The notes beneath the pieces are model-generated. The model did not search any database. It worked only from the letters and a program-made list of their open reading frames with translations, and was not told the DNA's origin. A stretch of 64,000 bases of DNA. It comes from Pectobacterium wasabiae CFBP 3304. GTDB lineage: Bacteria > Pseudomonadota > Gammaproteobacteria > Enterobacterales > Enterobacteriaceae. The DNA lies in the NCBI RefSeq assembly GCF_001742185.1, contig NZ_CP015750.1:1674001-1738000 (forward strand), written 5' to 3'. Position 1 is the stretch's first letter; each line of letters starts with the position of its first letter. Shown piece after piece: positions 17,126 through 27,158 of this stretch. A program made the translations under genes and the position numbers.

Positions 17126-17869
17126 TCAGTGCCTCTCCGCCAGACTACGCTGCTGGCGCCACATGCCCCAGCCTTCCATCACCGCAATAATCATGATGTA
17201 CAACACCGTCGCCACGCCAAACGCCTGAAACGTGCGCAAGGTTTCCGTCTCCACCTGACGCGAGGCGTAAGATAATTCAGCGACGCCAATCGCCATCGTT
17301 AGTGATGAGTTTTTGACAATATTCATGTACTGCCCAAGCAGCGGTGGCAAAGCAATTTTTAGCGCCTGCGGCAGCACCACGTAACGCATGGATTGCCAGC
17401 CCGTTAACCCCAGAGCCTGCGCGGCATACTTCTGCCCACGCGCCACGCCACGAATACCGGAGCGGATCTCTTCCGCAATGAACGCGCTGGAGTAGAGCGT
17501 CAGCCCTGCCAATCCGGCCAAAAACTCAAAAGAAGGCCATGCTAATGTCGTACCCAACAACGAGATAACATGAGGGGTGTTCAGCCACTGCATCATCTCT
17601 GAGGGGAAAAGCTGTCCGGCACCGAAATACCAGAAAAACAACTGCACCAGCAGCGGCGTATTACGAAATAGCGAGCTATATGCCACTACCACGCCACGCA
17701 ACACATGAATCTGGCTGTCTCTGGCCGCTGCCAGCAGAAAGCCCAATACCGTAGACAGAACAACCGTACCGGAGGAAATACCCAGCGTGATCAGGAAACC
17801 GTGCCACAGCCAGGTGAGATATTGAGGAGCCAACAGCCACGACTCAAGCGATTGCAGCGCCGTATCCAT
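17126..17869 (-). CDS. Polar amino-acid ABC transporter permease (HisQ/GltJ type)
   Basis: The 247-residue protein has five or six membrane helices. The EAA-loop region reads AQALGLTGWQSMRYVVLPQALKIALPPLLGQY (about 150-182), and SLFRNTPLLVQLFFWYF is the usual conserved segment of HisQ/GltJ permeases. The start at 17869 precedes a canonical TM1. It follows the binding-protein gene after about 97 bp that contain a terminator-like hairpin. That should lower permease expression relative to the binding protein, which is common in such operons. The partner permease starts 1 bp downstream. Confidence 0.9.
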   Translation of the reverse strand: MDTALQSLESWLLAPQYLTWLWHGFLITLGISSGTVVLSTVLGFLLAAARDSQIHVLRGVVVAYSSLFRNTPLLVQLFFWYFGAGQLFPSEMMQWLNTPHVISLLGTTLAWPSFEFLAGLAGLTLYSSAFIAEEIRSGIRGVARGQKYAAQALGLTGWQSMRYVVLPQALKIALPPLLGQYMNIVKNSSLTMAIGVAELSYASRQVETETLRTFQAFGVATVLYIMIIAVMEGWGMWRQQRSLAERH

Positions 17870-17908
17870 ACGTTTTATCTCTCTTTGTCATGATGATATG
17901 TACCCTAA

Positions 17909-17937
17909 ATAAAAATGCCCTCTGCAATGCAGAGGGC
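17909..17937 (-). terminator. Attenuating terminator between binding-protein and permease genes
   Basis: GCCCTCTGC-AAT-GCAGAGGGC is a perfect 9-bp stem, followed on the minus strand by ATTTTTATTT. It lies inside the ABC operon and probably allows partial read-through. Confidence 0.75.
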
Positions 17938-17966
17938 TGGGATCATAGCACTGAACACGTTAGCTA

Positions 17967-18803
17967 TCAGGATTTAGGCTGCTGATCCAGCGGGGCAAAG
18001 GTGAAGTCACCGCGCGGTTGAGATGATTTGGTACTCGGCCCGAACCAGCGATCGTAAATGGTCTTCGCTTCACCCTGTTTTTCCAGGTTAATCAGCGTGT
18101 CGTTAATTTTCGCCGTCAGGCGTTCTTCACCCTTCGGAATTCCCACACCCTGATATTCTTTGGTAATGCTGAACGGAGAAATTTCGAATTCGGCCTTCTG
18201 TGCATCAGGCACGTTAGCCAACAGGCCGACCAGTTTGGCATCATCCTGCGTGATGGCCTGAACATTGTTGTTACGCAACGCGACAAAGGCCAGCGGCGTA
18301 TCGTCGTAGGAAATCACTTTGGCGGTCGGGTAATGTTCACGCAGGGTAATTTCCTGCACAGTGCCTTTATCCGCACCGATGCGCAGCGTTTTGATGTCGT
18401 CCGGCGTTTTCAACACGCCTTTACGGGCGATGAATTTTTGTCCGGTCGCGAAGTAGGGAATACTAAAGTTAACCTGCTTGGCGCGCTCATCGGTAATGGT
18501 GAAGTTCGCGGCAATCAGATCAACCTTCTGAGAGCTTAACAGCGGAATACGGTTAGCAGGATTGGTCGCACGCAGTTCAACCTTCACACCCAGCGCCTTA
18601 CCAATCGCCTCGGCGATATCCACGTCATAACCCACCAGCTTTTTGCTCTGCGGATCGACATAGCCAAATGGCGGATTACTGTCGAAGACGGCAATTTTTA
18701 CCACACCCGCCTTCTGAATATCATCCAGTTTATCTGCCTGTGCAGCACCAGAAACGGAAGCCAACCCGGCCAACAAAGCCACTGTCAAAATCTGCTTTTT
18801 CAT
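17967..18803 (-). CDS. Amino-acid ABC transporter periplasmic binding protein
   Basis: The 278-residue protein has a Sec signal ending near residue 23 (GAAQA-DK). The mature part is an SBP family 3 protein: GVVKIAVFDSNPPFGYVD, KLVGYDVDIAEAIGKALG, ATNPANRIPLLSSQKVDLIAANFTIT and GVGIPKGEERL. The NRIP-type segment contributes the arginine that binds the ligand carboxylate in GltI/PEB1-type proteins. It should capture a polar amino acid in the periplasm for the two permeases downstream. The exact ligand cannot be read from sequence. The first codon (MKKQILTV) fits a normal signal start. Confidence 0.9.
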   Translation of the reverse strand: MKKQILTVALLAGLASVSGAAQADKLDDIQKAGVVKIAVFDSNPPFGYVDPQSKKLVGYDVDIAEAIGKALGVKVELRATNPANRIPLLSSQKVDLIAANFTITDERAKQVNFSIPYFATGQKFIARKGVLKTPDDIKTLRIGADKGTVQEITLREHYPTAKVISYDDTPLAFVALRNNNVQAITQDDAKLVGLLANVPDAQKAEFEISPFSITKEYQGVGIPKGEERLTAKINDTLINLEKQGEAKTIYDRWFGPSTKSSQPRGDFTFAPLDQQPKS

Positions 18804-18930
18804 TCCCTGCCCCTTAATTATTGCTGTATGAACAGTAGGCTATCAGTAGGGTGAAAACGCGGGAAATAACATAAATAGCTATAATATAACCTTATGTTAC
18901 TTCGGTATTCTGGCAGATTATCCTGACGAT

Positions 18931-20115
18931 TCAGCGAGCCTTGTCAGCGTATGCTGACAGAATAAACCAGGTCATCATCCCCCCGATCAGCCCCCAAAAT
19001 GCCGCACCGATTCCCCACAGCGTTAATCCAGAGGCGGTGATCAGGAAAGTAACGACCGCCGCATCGCGCTGTTTTTCATCCAGCAAGGCGCGGTACAGGC
19101 TGCCCGAAATCGTGCTGAGCAACGCTAAACCAGCAATAGCATGAATCAGCGGCTGCGGCAGCGCGGTAAAAAGCTGCCCGATCGATCCACCGAAAACGCC
19201 CGCCAGTAGATAAAATCCGCCTGCCGCGACAGCGGCAAGATAGCGTTTTTTTGGATCGGGATGCACATCCGATCCCATACAGATCGCGGCAGTAATCGCG
19301 GCAATACACACGGAAAAGCCGCCGAACGGCGTCAATATCAACGCGATTAATGCCGTAATAGTAATCAGCGGCGATACGGGAATCTGATAGCCCGCGGCTT
19401 TCAGCGTGGCAACGCCCGGTGCGTTCTGCGACGCCATGGTGACGATGAAAAACGGAATGCCGACGCCCAGCAGAGACGCCCACGAAAAATGTGGCGTAAT
19501 GAATTCCGGCACGGTAAATACCAGCGGCGAATCAGAAACCGCAATTTGCCCACGCCATAGCGCCAGCAACAGGCCAGCAAGCAGCGTTAACACAATGGCA
19601 AAGCGAGGGACCCATCGACGGCTGCACAAATACGTCACGCACATCGCAAAAGCGAGCCAGAAATCCTGTTGCAGGGAAAGAAAGGCATCCGCACCAAAGC
19701 GCAGCAAAATCCCCGCCAGCATCGCGGCAGAAATAGCCTGCGGAATCACATTCATCAGGCGGGCAAACAGACCCGTAATCCCGCAGATGAAGATAAGCGC
19801 AGAGGCAAACAGGAACACGCCGATCGCCTCATTGAGCGATGTGCCCGGCAGGCTGGTGACCAATAGCGCCGCCCCCGGCGTTGACCACGCCGCCAGTATT
19901 GGCGCACGGTAATACAGCGATAGGCTAATGGATGCCAGCCCCTGGGCAATGCCCAACATGCTTAACCAGCCGCCAATTTGTACCGCACTGGCACCTGCCG
20001 CTTCTGCCGCCTGAAAAATAATGGCGGCCGAGCTGGTGTAACCCACCAGCACCGCAACAAAACCGGCGACAAAGGTCGAAAACGTGACATCTTTTAGCGC
20101 AAATGACGCAGGCAT
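18931..20115 (-). CDS. ydcO: BenE-family transporter, YdcO homologue
   Basis: The 394-residue protein starts at ATG 20115 (MPASFALKD). A start five codons upstream is possible but does not align with E. coli YdcO. About 12 membrane helices are visible. Conserved stretches shared with YdcO/BenE include AAWSTPGAALLVTSLPG, NEAIGVFLFASALIF, VTMASQNAPGVATLKAAGY and FGGFSVCIAAITAAIC. BenE proteins are benzoate:H+ symporters, while the YdcO substrate is not established. The divergent neighbour is sutR (ydcN), 55 bp away, exactly the E. coli pairing, so SutR may control it from the shared promoter region. Confidence 0.9.
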   Translation of the reverse strand: MPASFALKDVTFSTFVAGFVAVLVGYTSSAAIIFQAAEAAGASAVQIGGWLSMLGIAQGLASISLSLYYRAPILAAWSTPGAALLVTSLPGTSLNEAIGVFLFASALIFICGITGLFARLMNVIPQAISAAMLAGILLRFGADAFLSLQQDFWLAFAMCVTYLCSRRWVPRFAIVLTLLAGLLLALWRGQIAVSDSPLVFTVPEFITPHFSWASLLGVGIPFFIVTMASQNAPGVATLKAAGYQIPVSPLITITALIALILTPFGGFSVCIAAITAAICMGSDVHPDPKKRYLAAVAAGGFYLLAGVFGGSIGQLFTALPQPLIHAIAGLALLSTISGSLYRALLDEKQRDAAVVTFLITASGLTLWGIGAAFWGLIGGMMTWFILSAYADKAR

Positions 20116-20170
20116 GGTATAGCATCCCACTCTTATCGTGCGCTATAACGCACAAGCAGGAGCCAGCATA

Positions 20171-20728
20171 ATGTCTGATAAGTTAACTTGCCGTATTGGC
20201 GATACATTGAAAGTGCTAAGGCAGGAGAAAGGCTGGAGCCTCACGCGAGCAGCGGAAGAAACGGGAGTCAGTAAAGCGATGCTCGGCCAGATCGAACGTG
20301 GTGAATCCAGCCCGACGGTCGCGACCCTATGGAAAATTGCGACCGGTCTGAATGTCGCGTTTTCCACCTTTATTGAACCGATGCTCACGGGTGAAGACGT
20401 GACGTATCGCTCAGGGGCGGGTTCAACGTTCAGGGGAAATGAGGCGGGAATGCACGTTGTGCCACTCTTTCCCTACGACGAAAAATTGCGTTTCGATATG
20501 CTGGTTATTGAACTAGCTGCCGGCGCCAGCAGCACGTCATCGCCACATGAAAACGGGGTGATCGAGCATATTATTGTGTTGGAAGGCCAGTTGGAGATTA
20601 CCGTTGATGACCAGACGCACTTATTGTCCACCGGTGACGCCCTGCGATTTGCCGCCGACAGAGAGCACCACTATCACAACCCTACCGATACCACGGTGCG
20701 CTTCCACGATCTGATTCACTATCCTTAA
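20171..20728 (+). CDS. sutR: SutR/YdcN, XRE-cupin transcriptional regulator
   Basis: The 185-residue protein starts at ATG 20171 (MSDKLTCRIG), with AGGAG 8 nt upstream; an earlier in-frame ATG at 20138 lacks this. An XRE helix-turn-helix spans about 8-63 (LRQEKGWSLTRAAEETGVSKAMLGQIERGESSPTVATLWKIA). A C-terminal cupin (about 110-180) shows VIEHIIVLEGQLEIT and HHYHNPTDTTVRFHDLIHYP. It matches E. coli SutR, reported to act on sulfur-utilisation genes. The cupin probably binds a small ligand. It is divergent from ydcO and convergent with the phoU-pst operon. Confidence 0.9.
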   Translation: MSDKLTCRIGDTLKVLRQEKGWSLTRAAEETGVSKAMLGQIERGESSPTVATLWKIATGLNVAFSTFIEPMLTGEDVTYRSGAGSTFRGNEAGMHVVPLFPYDEKLRFDMLVIELAAGASSTSSPHENGVIEHIIVLEGQLEITVDDQTHLLSTGDALRFAADREHHYHNPTDTTVRFHDLIHYP

Positions 20729-20756
20729 AAACTAACGCCCTGCAAGCAGGGCGTTA
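20724..20756 (-). terminator. Terminator of the pst-phoU operon (possibly bidirectional)
   Basis: TAACGCCCTG-CAAG-CAGGGCGTTA forms a 10-bp stem, and the minus strand continues GTTTTTAAGG. It lies 25 bp beyond the phoU stop and overlaps the end of sutR. Confidence 0.85.
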
Positions 20757-20780
20757 TCAGAGGCTAAGCGTGAAATAGCG

Positions 20781-21512
20781 TTACTCTTCAGCTTTTCTGT
20801 CTTTCTCAGCCAGCAACTTTTCCAGCGCGTCGCCACCAAGGTGGCGGAAATCCTGACCTTTGACAAAATAGAAGATAAATTCACAGATATTCTGGCAACG
20901 GTCGCCGATACGCTCGATAGAACGGGCGCAGAACAGAGCCGTCAGCACGCTGGGGATGGTTCGGGTATCTTCCATCATGTGAGTCATCAACTGACGCACA
21001 ATCCCTTCATACTCTTTATCCACTTTTTTATCTTCGCGATAAATACGAATCGCTTCGTCCAGATCCATACGGGCAAAGGCATCCAGCACATCATGCAGCA
21101 TCTGCACGGTGTGGCGGCCCAATGATTCCAGACTCACCAGCAGCGGCTGATGCTGATGGGAGAATTTCTCCAACGCGGTGCGACAGATTTTATCCGCCAC
21201 ATCACCGATACGCTCCAGTTCAGAGATGGTTTTGATGATCGCCATCACCAGACGCAGATCGCTGGCGGTCGGCTGACGTTTCGCAATAATGCGCACGCAG
21301 GCTTCATCAATCGCCACTTCCATCATATTAACTTTGGCGTCACCTTCAATCACCTGCTGAGCCAGCTCCGCATCCTGATTATGCATTGCGGTGATGGCAT
21401 CCGTCAGTTGTTGCTCCACCAGCCCGCCCATGGTCAGGACCTGCGTGCGGATGTGTTCCAGTTCGGCGTTAAACTGACCGGAAATGTGTTTGTTCAGATT
21501 CAGATTATCCAT
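20781..21512 (-). CDS. phoU: PhoU, phosphate signalling regulator
   Basis: The 243-residue protein has the two PhoU helical repeats. In each, the E/DxxxD metal-binding pattern is visible: [15 protein letters not shown] (about 93-107) and [25 protein letters not shown] (about 192-216). PhoU links the PstSCAB transporter to the PhoR kinase at the inner membrane and damps the Pho response when phosphate is ample. It is the last gene of the pstSCAB-phoU operon, 13 bp after pstB, and is followed by a strong terminator. Length and order match E. coli. Confidence 0.96.
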   Translation of the reverse strand: MDNLNLNKHISGQFNAELEHIRTQVLTMGGLVEQQLTDAITAMHNQDAELAQQVIEGDAKVNMMEVAIDEACVRIIAKRQPTASDLRLVMAIIKTISELERIGDVADKICRTALEKFSHQHQPLLVSLESLGRHTVQMLHDVLDAFARMDLDEAIRIYREDKKVDKEYEGIVRQLMTHMMEDTRTIPSVLTALFCARSIERIGDRCQNICEFIFYFVKGQDFRHLGGDALEKLLAEKDRKAEE

Positions 21513-21525
21513 GATGCTTTCCTAA

Positions 21526-22314
<789 letters not shown>

Positions 22315-22349
22315 TTACCTGGCGCTGCCTGGCAACACCTTGAATTTGT

Positions 22350-23237
22350 TTAATGTGTCTTCGCGGAGAAAATAACACGCGCCAGAATATTCAGTAGCAG
22401 AACGCACAGCGTAATCAGCAGTACACCCGCCCAGGCCAACTGTTGCCATTCCACAAACGGGCTCATCGCAAATTTGAAGATGGTGACAGGCAGGTTAGCA
22501 ATCGGATGCATCATATCCGTGCTCCAGAACTGATTCGACAGCGACGTAAACAGCAGCGGCGCCGTTTCCCCGGCAATACGTGCGATAGCCAGCAACACCC
22601 CGGTGATGATGCCTGATACCGATGCCTTCAGCGTAATCGCAGAAATCATTTTCCATTTCGGCGTACCCAGCGCATAAGCGGCTTCACGCAGGCTATCCGG
22701 CACCAGTTTGAGCATATTCTCGGTGGTACGAATTACAATCGGCACCTGCAACAGCGCCAGCGCAATCACCCCAGCCCAACCGGAGAAGTGCTGCATCTTT
22801 GCTACCACGAGCGTGTAGACAAACAGGCCAACCACAATCGAAGGCGCTGACAGCAGAATGTCGTTGATGAAGCGAATCACTTCCGCGATCCACGATTTAC
22901 GACCGTATTCCGCCAGATAGATGCCCGCCATAATACCCAGCGGCGTACCCAGCAGCGTCGCCCACACGATCAGCAATCCGCTCCCGACGATGGCATTCGC
23001 TAACCCACCACCTGCGGTATTGGGCGGCGGTGTCATTTCGGTAAATAACGCCAGAGACATGCCATCCACGCCTCGGGTAACGGTCGAGAACAGGATCCAA
23101 ACCAGCCAGAACAAGCCGAAAACCATCGTAGACATGGATAAAAACAGCGCAATACGGTTTTTCTGGCGACGCCAGGCCTGCATTTTACGCCGTGAGCGTT
23201 CCAGTGCAGCTTCTTGCTCAATGCCTAATGTTGCCAT
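22350..23237 (-). CDS. pstA: PstA, phosphate ABC transporter permease
   Basis: The 295-residue protein has six membrane helices. The inner-membrane coupling (EAA) region reads [29 protein letters not shown] (about 204-232), and [11 protein letters not shown] follows. It pairs with PstC to form the phosphate channel. Its ATG overlaps the pstC stop by one base (TAATG), indicating translational coupling. A 47-bp gap leads to pstB. Confidence 0.95.
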   Translation of the reverse strand: MATLGIEQEAALERSRRKMQAWRRQKNRIALFLSMSTMVFGLFWLVWILFSTVTRGVDGMSLALFTEMTPPPNTAGGGLANAIVGSGLLIVWATLLGTPLGIMAGIYLAEYGRKSWIAEVIRFINDILLSAPSIVVGLFVYTLVVAKMQHFSGWAGVIALALLQVPIVIRTTENMLKLVPDSLREAAYALGTPKWKMISAITLKASVSGIITGVLLAIARIAGETAPLLFTSLSNQFWSTDMMHPIANLPVTIFKFAMSPFVEWQQLAWAGVLLITLCVLLLNILARVIFSAKTH

Positions 23238-24196
23238 TAGCGCGCCCCCTCATTTTTTGCCAGACGCATAACCATCAGTTTTGAACACGCCAGAACAATA
23301 AAGGTAATCACAAACAGAATTAGCCCCAGTTCCATCAGTGCTGCGGTATGCACGCCGGATTCGGCTTCGGCGAATTCGTTCGCCAGCGCAGAGGTAATAC
23401 TGTTGCCTGGCATATACAGTGAAGCGCTGTCGAGCTGGTAGGTATTACCGATGATAAAGGTAACGGCCATGGTTTCCCCCAAGGCGCGCCCCAATCCCAA
23501 CATCACCCCGCCGATGACACCGTTCTTGGTGTAAGGCAGCACAATGCGCCAGATCACTTCCCACGTCGTACAGCCGATGCCGTAGGCAGACTCTTTCATC
23601 ATGACGGGCGTTTGCTCAAACACGTCACGCATGACCGCCGCAATGTAAGGGATAATCATGATGGCCAGAATAACGCCAGCCGCCAGAATACCAATCCCGA
23701 ACGCCGGGCCAGAGAACAGTGAGCCAACAATAGGGATGCCGGACAGGACGTTGCCTACCGGCTGCTGGAAATATTTGGCAAACAGCGGAGCAAAAATGAA
23801 CAGCCCCCACATGCCATAAACAATACTCGGTATGGCCGCCAGCAACTCAATCGCTACGCCAAGTGGGCGTTTCAACCACGCGGGTGCCAGTTCGGTCAGA
23901 AATAACGCAATCCCGAAGCTAATCGGAATCGCAATAATTAGGGCAATCAGTGAGGTCACGACAGTTCCGTAAATCGGAACCAGTGCACCAAACTGCTCTG
24001 CGGGCGCATCCCACTCTTTCGTCCACAAGAAGGCAAAACCAAACTTCTCGATGCTGGGCCAAGACGCCACAATCAGGGAAACAATGATGCCTCCCAACAG
24101 CAGTAGCGTAACCAGCGCCGCCAGTTTTACCAGCGTGCTGAAGAGGATATCGCCATATTTTCCCGGGGCTTTGATAGTTGGCTTGTACTCCGCCAT
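23237..24196 (-). CDS. pstC: PstC, phosphate ABC transporter permease
   Basis: The 319-residue form starts at ATG 24196 (MAEYKPTIK), which has AGAGAG 4-9 nt upstream and aligns with E. coli PstC; a start nine codons earlier is less likely. Six membrane helices are visible. Conserved parts include [53 protein letters not shown] and [16 protein letters not shown]. The carboxyl end RLAKNEGAR is the same as in E. coli. It follows pstS after 160 bp that hold a stable stem-loop, and is coupled to pstA. Confidence 0.95.
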   Translation of the reverse strand: MAEYKPTIKAPGKYGDILFSTLVKLAALVTLLLLGGIIVSLIVASWPSIEKFGFAFLWTKEWDAPAEQFGALVPIYGTVVTSLIALIIAIPISFGIALFLTELAPAWLKRPLGVAIELLAAIPSIVYGMWGLFIFAPLFAKYFQQPVGNVLSGIPIVGSLFSGPAFGIGILAAGVILAIMIIPYIAAVMRDVFEQTPVMMKESAYGIGCTTWEVIWRIVLPYTKNGVIGGVMLGLGRALGETMAVTFIIGNTYQLDSASLYMPGNSITSALANEFAEAESGVHTAALMELGLILFVITFIVLACSKLMVMRLAKNEGAR

Positions 24197-24297
24197 ACGT
24201 CTCTCTTCTCGATTTAACTGCATTTGATAAACTATTGAAGGCAGAGAGGCTTATCACCTCTCCGCCCCGATACGACGTGTTATTCCGCTGCGTATTT

Positions 24298-24327
24298 CCA
24301 GAACCTGATAGCATCATCAGGTTCTGG
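24298..24327 (-). other. Stem-loop in the pstS-pstC intercistronic region
   Basis: CCAGAACCTGAT and ATCAGGTTCTGG form a perfect 12-bp stem with a 6-nt loop, 30 bp after the pstS stop. No T-run follows on the transcribed strand. It most likely protects the pstS mRNA end and helps to raise pstS over pstCAB, as REP-like elements do. Partial termination is an alternative. Confidence 0.7.
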
Positions 24328-24356
24328 TGACCACGCGACGGTTGTCGAGACAATAA

Positions 24357-25397
24357 TTAGTACAGCGCTTTGCCGTTGCTGTCTTTTACCTGGGTTTTCC
24401 AGGCAGCACGGATTTGCTCAACCACTTCTTTTGGCAGCGTGGCGTAATCCAGCGCTTCAGCTTGCTCACCGCCTTTATCAAGCGCCCAGTTGAAGAATTT
24501 CAACACTTCAGCACCCTGCTCAGGTTTTTCCTGTTTGGTATGAACCAGGATGAACGTGGTGGAGGTGATCGGCCATGCATCAGCGCCTTTCTGGTTGGTC
24601 AGATCCTGAGCAAATGATTTGCTCCAATCGATCTCTTTAGCCGCGTTGCTGAAGCTGGCGCCAGTTGGGCTAACCGCTTTGCCATCGGCAGAAATCAGTT
24701 TGGTGTAAGCCAGGTTGTTCTGCTTGGCATACGCATATTCTACGTAACCGATAGAACCAGGCAGACGCTGTACGAACGCCGCGATACCATCGTTACCTTT
24801 ACCGCCCAGACCGGTTGGCCAGTTCACGGTAGAACCTGCGCCAATCTTCTCTTTCCACTCTGGGTTCACTTTTGCCAGGTAGCTAGTGAACACGAAAGAC
24901 GTACCAGAACCGTCAGCACGACGAACTACCGCAATATCCTGATCCGGCAGTTTGGCGTTCGGGTTCAGCTTGGTGATCGCTGGGTCGTTCCATTTTTTGA
25001 TTTTTCCTAGGTAGATATCACCCAGAGTTTTACCGTCCAGCGTCAATTCGCCAGATTTGATACCAGGAACGTTCACTGCCAGTACCACACCACCGATAAC
25101 GGTCGGGAACTGGAATAAACCATCCTGTGCTAATTTGTCATCAGCCAGAGGCGCATCAGAGGCACCGAAGTCTACTGTTTTAGCGATAATCTGTTTTACA
25201 CCGCCAGAAGAACCGATTCCTTGATAGTTAACTTTATTACCGGTTTCTTTTTGATAAGTGTCAGCCCATTTGGCATAAACAGGCGCAGGGAATGTCGCAC
25301 CGGCACCAGTGAGGTTAGCAGCAGCAAAAGCGGAGACCGCTGTCAGAGAAAAGGTTGCCGCAACAACACTGGCAAGAGTGGTACGCATCAGTTTCAT
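24357..25397 (-). CDS. pstS: PstS, periplasmic phosphate-binding protein
   Basis: The 346-residue form starts at ATG 25397 (MKLMRTT), with GGAGG 5-9 nt upstream. The frame extends 16 codons further up without a ribosome site. A Sec signal ends at about residue 25 (SAFA-AANL). The mature protein has the phosphate-site segments [32 protein letters not shown] and [13 protein letters not shown]. It captures phosphate in the periplasm for PstCAB. Two tandem Pho boxes 91-130 bp upstream show that PhoB induces it under phosphate starvation. Confidence 0.96.
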   Translation of the reverse strand: MKLMRTTLASVVAATFSLTAVSAFAAANLTGAGATFPAPVYAKWADTYQKETGNKVNYQGIGSSGGVKQIIAKTVDFGASDAPLADDKLAQDGLFQFPTVIGGVVLAVNVPGIKSGELTLDGKTLGDIYLGKIKKWNDPAITKLNPNAKLPDQDIAVVRRADGSGTSFVFTSYLAKVNPEWKEKIGAGSTVNWPTGLGGKGNDGIAAFVQRLPGSIGYVEYAYAKQNNLAYTKLISADGKAVSPTGASFSNAAKEIDWSKSFAQDLTNQKGADAWPITSTTFILVHTKQEKPEQGAEVLKFFNWALDKGGEQAEALDYATLPKEVVEQIRAAWKTQVKDSNGKALY

Positions 25398-25487
25398 AAT
25401 CCCTCCTGTGGGATACTCGACGTGTCGACGTAGAGCCGTTATCAATCAGAGTTATCAAATCAGAGTGTAGTTCGCAGGAGGAAAAAT

Positions 25488-25527
25488 AGGACAATTTGGT
25501 GACAGTAAAATGTACGCAATATGACAG
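25488..25527 (-). promoter_or_regulatory. Two tandem Pho boxes (PhoB sites) upstream of pstS
   Basis: On the minus strand, CTGTCATATTGCGTACATT is followed by CTGTCACCAAATTGTCCT, with 7-bp half-sites about 11 bp apart. The layout is nearly the same as the E. coli pstS promoter. The downstream GTCCTATTTTT could contain the -10 region. Confidence 0.85.
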
Positions 25528-25915
25528 TTTTATTACACGGAAATACAAACAAGGCTTCCTCTCTCGATCTCGACATCAGTTACACCAATATCAATCGCAA
25601 TGCCGACAACGAATAGCTCCCCCCCTCTGATCCGACCTTATTTTTTCCTGTTATAGCGAGCAGCATCGGGTATTCCTTTCCGCTGTACAAAATCTGTAAC
25701 AATCATGTTTTACGGTAAGCCCTGTTTTTCAGCACGTTGGTTTTAATTTTTTGGATATGACGACGTGATATTCTGATTCAATATCGTAAATTCAAAAAAA
25801 AACCTGACAATAGCGATGGGATTAGTAAAAAACTCCACATAGAAAACGAGAGACGTGCGTACATCATGACGACTGCCATTTGGGCATTAACCACAAGTGT
25901 TAAAGGAGATCGACA
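25528..25915. other. Intergenic region between divergent pstS and the metallophosphoesterase gene
   Basis: About 390 bp of AT-rich sequence without a convincing ORF or RNA. It must contain the promoter of the phosphoesterase gene. AAAGGAG at about 25902-25908 is its ribosome site. No full Pho box was found on the plus strand. Confidence 0.6.
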
Positions 25916-27076
25916 TTGAAAAGAAGAGCCTTCATACAATCTGCGGCACTCTTGCCGCTCGCCATGCAACTTCCTGTTCATGCCGGCACCACCGATCTAT
26001 GCATAAGCCAACCCAGCAATGACGATAAAAGAAAAAGGTTATCTATCGCGGTAATCAGTGACCTGCACATAGATAACGATGATTTACTCTCGTCATTTTA
26101 CAAAGCATTAAATAATATAAAAGAGAAACATAAAATATCTAACATCATCATCCCAGGAGATATTAGTGATAGTCTTGATTATATAAGTAAAGTAATGGTC
26201 GCTGTAGAAAATACGTTTCGAGGAGAAGATAATAAGGTAATAGAAATATTAGGAAATCATGATGTTAGAGGCCCTGATAGTAAATCATGGACTAAAGATC
26301 CCGATAAAGAAAACCCTTACTACAAATTTATTATAAAAAAATACAAAAACATGAATACTAAGAAAATAAAGCATGAAGAAAAGCATGCATGTTTTGATAT
26401 TTTTATTGGCGACAATCACTTTATCGCACTAAACACGGATAGAGGTCTAAAGGATCAAGCCTACTACGATGATTCAACGTTAGCATGGTTCGAAAAGAAG
26501 GTTTCTGAAAAGGTTAAGGGTAGAAAATTTGTTATTTCTCATCAACCACTTAATGACACACACTGGCGTTCTAATTTGTATGGTGGATTTGGGAAGCAAG
26601 ATGATAAAATAAAGAAGATATTATCAAACCATCCAAAAACCGTTGTCATATCCGGCCATATACATAATGGATTGGGTGTTTTAGAGGCCATGCAAAAAGA
26701 ATTCGGCACCCTAATTGAAATACCTTCATTTAATAGAACAGAAAATGGACTAAGGGAGAAAGGCTATGGTTTTATTCTACAAATAGAAAGTGATTCTATT
26801 ACATTTGAAGCATGGAATTTCTTGAAAAACCAGCACTACCCTGAATATGACGTAAAAATAACCGACCACGCTGTTTCTTCTATATTAGAGAAAAAGAAAG
26901 AAAACGAAGAATGTTACAAGAGCCTAATTGCAGAAGATTATCCTTGGGAGAAAATAGCAGAAAAGAATGATGGCGGCGATAGCATAACCGAAGGGCAAGA
27001 ACATTTTGGCTTAAGACGATTATGGCCTAATTATAAGTGGGAGCAGTATTCATCCGCCCCTACGCAGGGACAGTGA
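25916..27076 (+). CDS. Exported calcineurin-like metallophosphoesterase (Tat-type signal), TTG start
   Basis: The 386-residue protein begins with TTG at 25916, supported by AGGAG 8-12 nt upstream; no ATG lies nearby in frame. The N-terminus KRRAFIQ followed by a hydrophobic stretch resembles a twin-arginine signal ending near residue 23. All metal-ligand motifs of the superfamily are present: SDLHID (Asp49, His51), PGDISD (Asp82), GNHD (114-116), SHQ (His209) and GHIH (248-250). It should hydrolyse a phosphoester or phosphodiester outside the cytoplasm. The substrate is unknown. The gene is much more AT-rich than its flanks, suggesting acquisition. Its place next to pstS could mean phosphate scavenging (inference). 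Confidence 0.85.
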   Translation: MKRRAFIQSAALLPLAMQLPVHAGTTDLCISQPSNDDKRKRLSIAVISDLHIDNDDLLSSFYKALNNIKEKHKISNIIIPGDISDSLDYISKVMVAVENTFRGEDNKVIEILGNHDVRGPDSKSWTKDPDKENPYYKFIIKKYKNMNTKKIKHEEKHACFDIFIGDNHFIALNTDRGLKDQAYYDDSTLAWFEKKVSEKVKGRKFVISHQPLNDTHWRSNLYGGFGKQDDKIKKILSNHPKTVVISGHIHNGLGVLEAMQKEFGTLIEIPSFNRTENGLREKGYGFILQIESDSITFEAWNFLKNQHYPEYDVKITDHAVSSILEKKKENEECYKSLIAEDYPWEKIAEKNDGGDSITEGQEHFGLRRLWPNYKWEQYSSAPTQGQ

Positions 27077-27114
27077 TGAGGATGCCCTTGTCGGTCACGG
27101 TGTTGTACTGTAGC

Positions 27115-27152
27115 TAAAAAAGAGAGGGGCGATGAAAATCACATCGCCCTTT
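27115..27152. terminator. Bidirectional terminator between the phosphoesterase and DUF4026 genes
   Basis: GGGCGATG and CATCGCCC pair with a 7-nt loop. The plus strand continues TTTA, and the minus strand continues CTCTCTTTTTT. It lies between two convergent stop codons. Confidence 0.75.
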
Positions 27153-27158
27153 ACCGCA

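Noticed and set aside
25528-25915. Pho box upstream of the metallophosphoesterase gene
   Set aside because: CTGTAAC-like half-sites exist, but no pair with 11-bp phasing; the clear Pho boxes face pstS.
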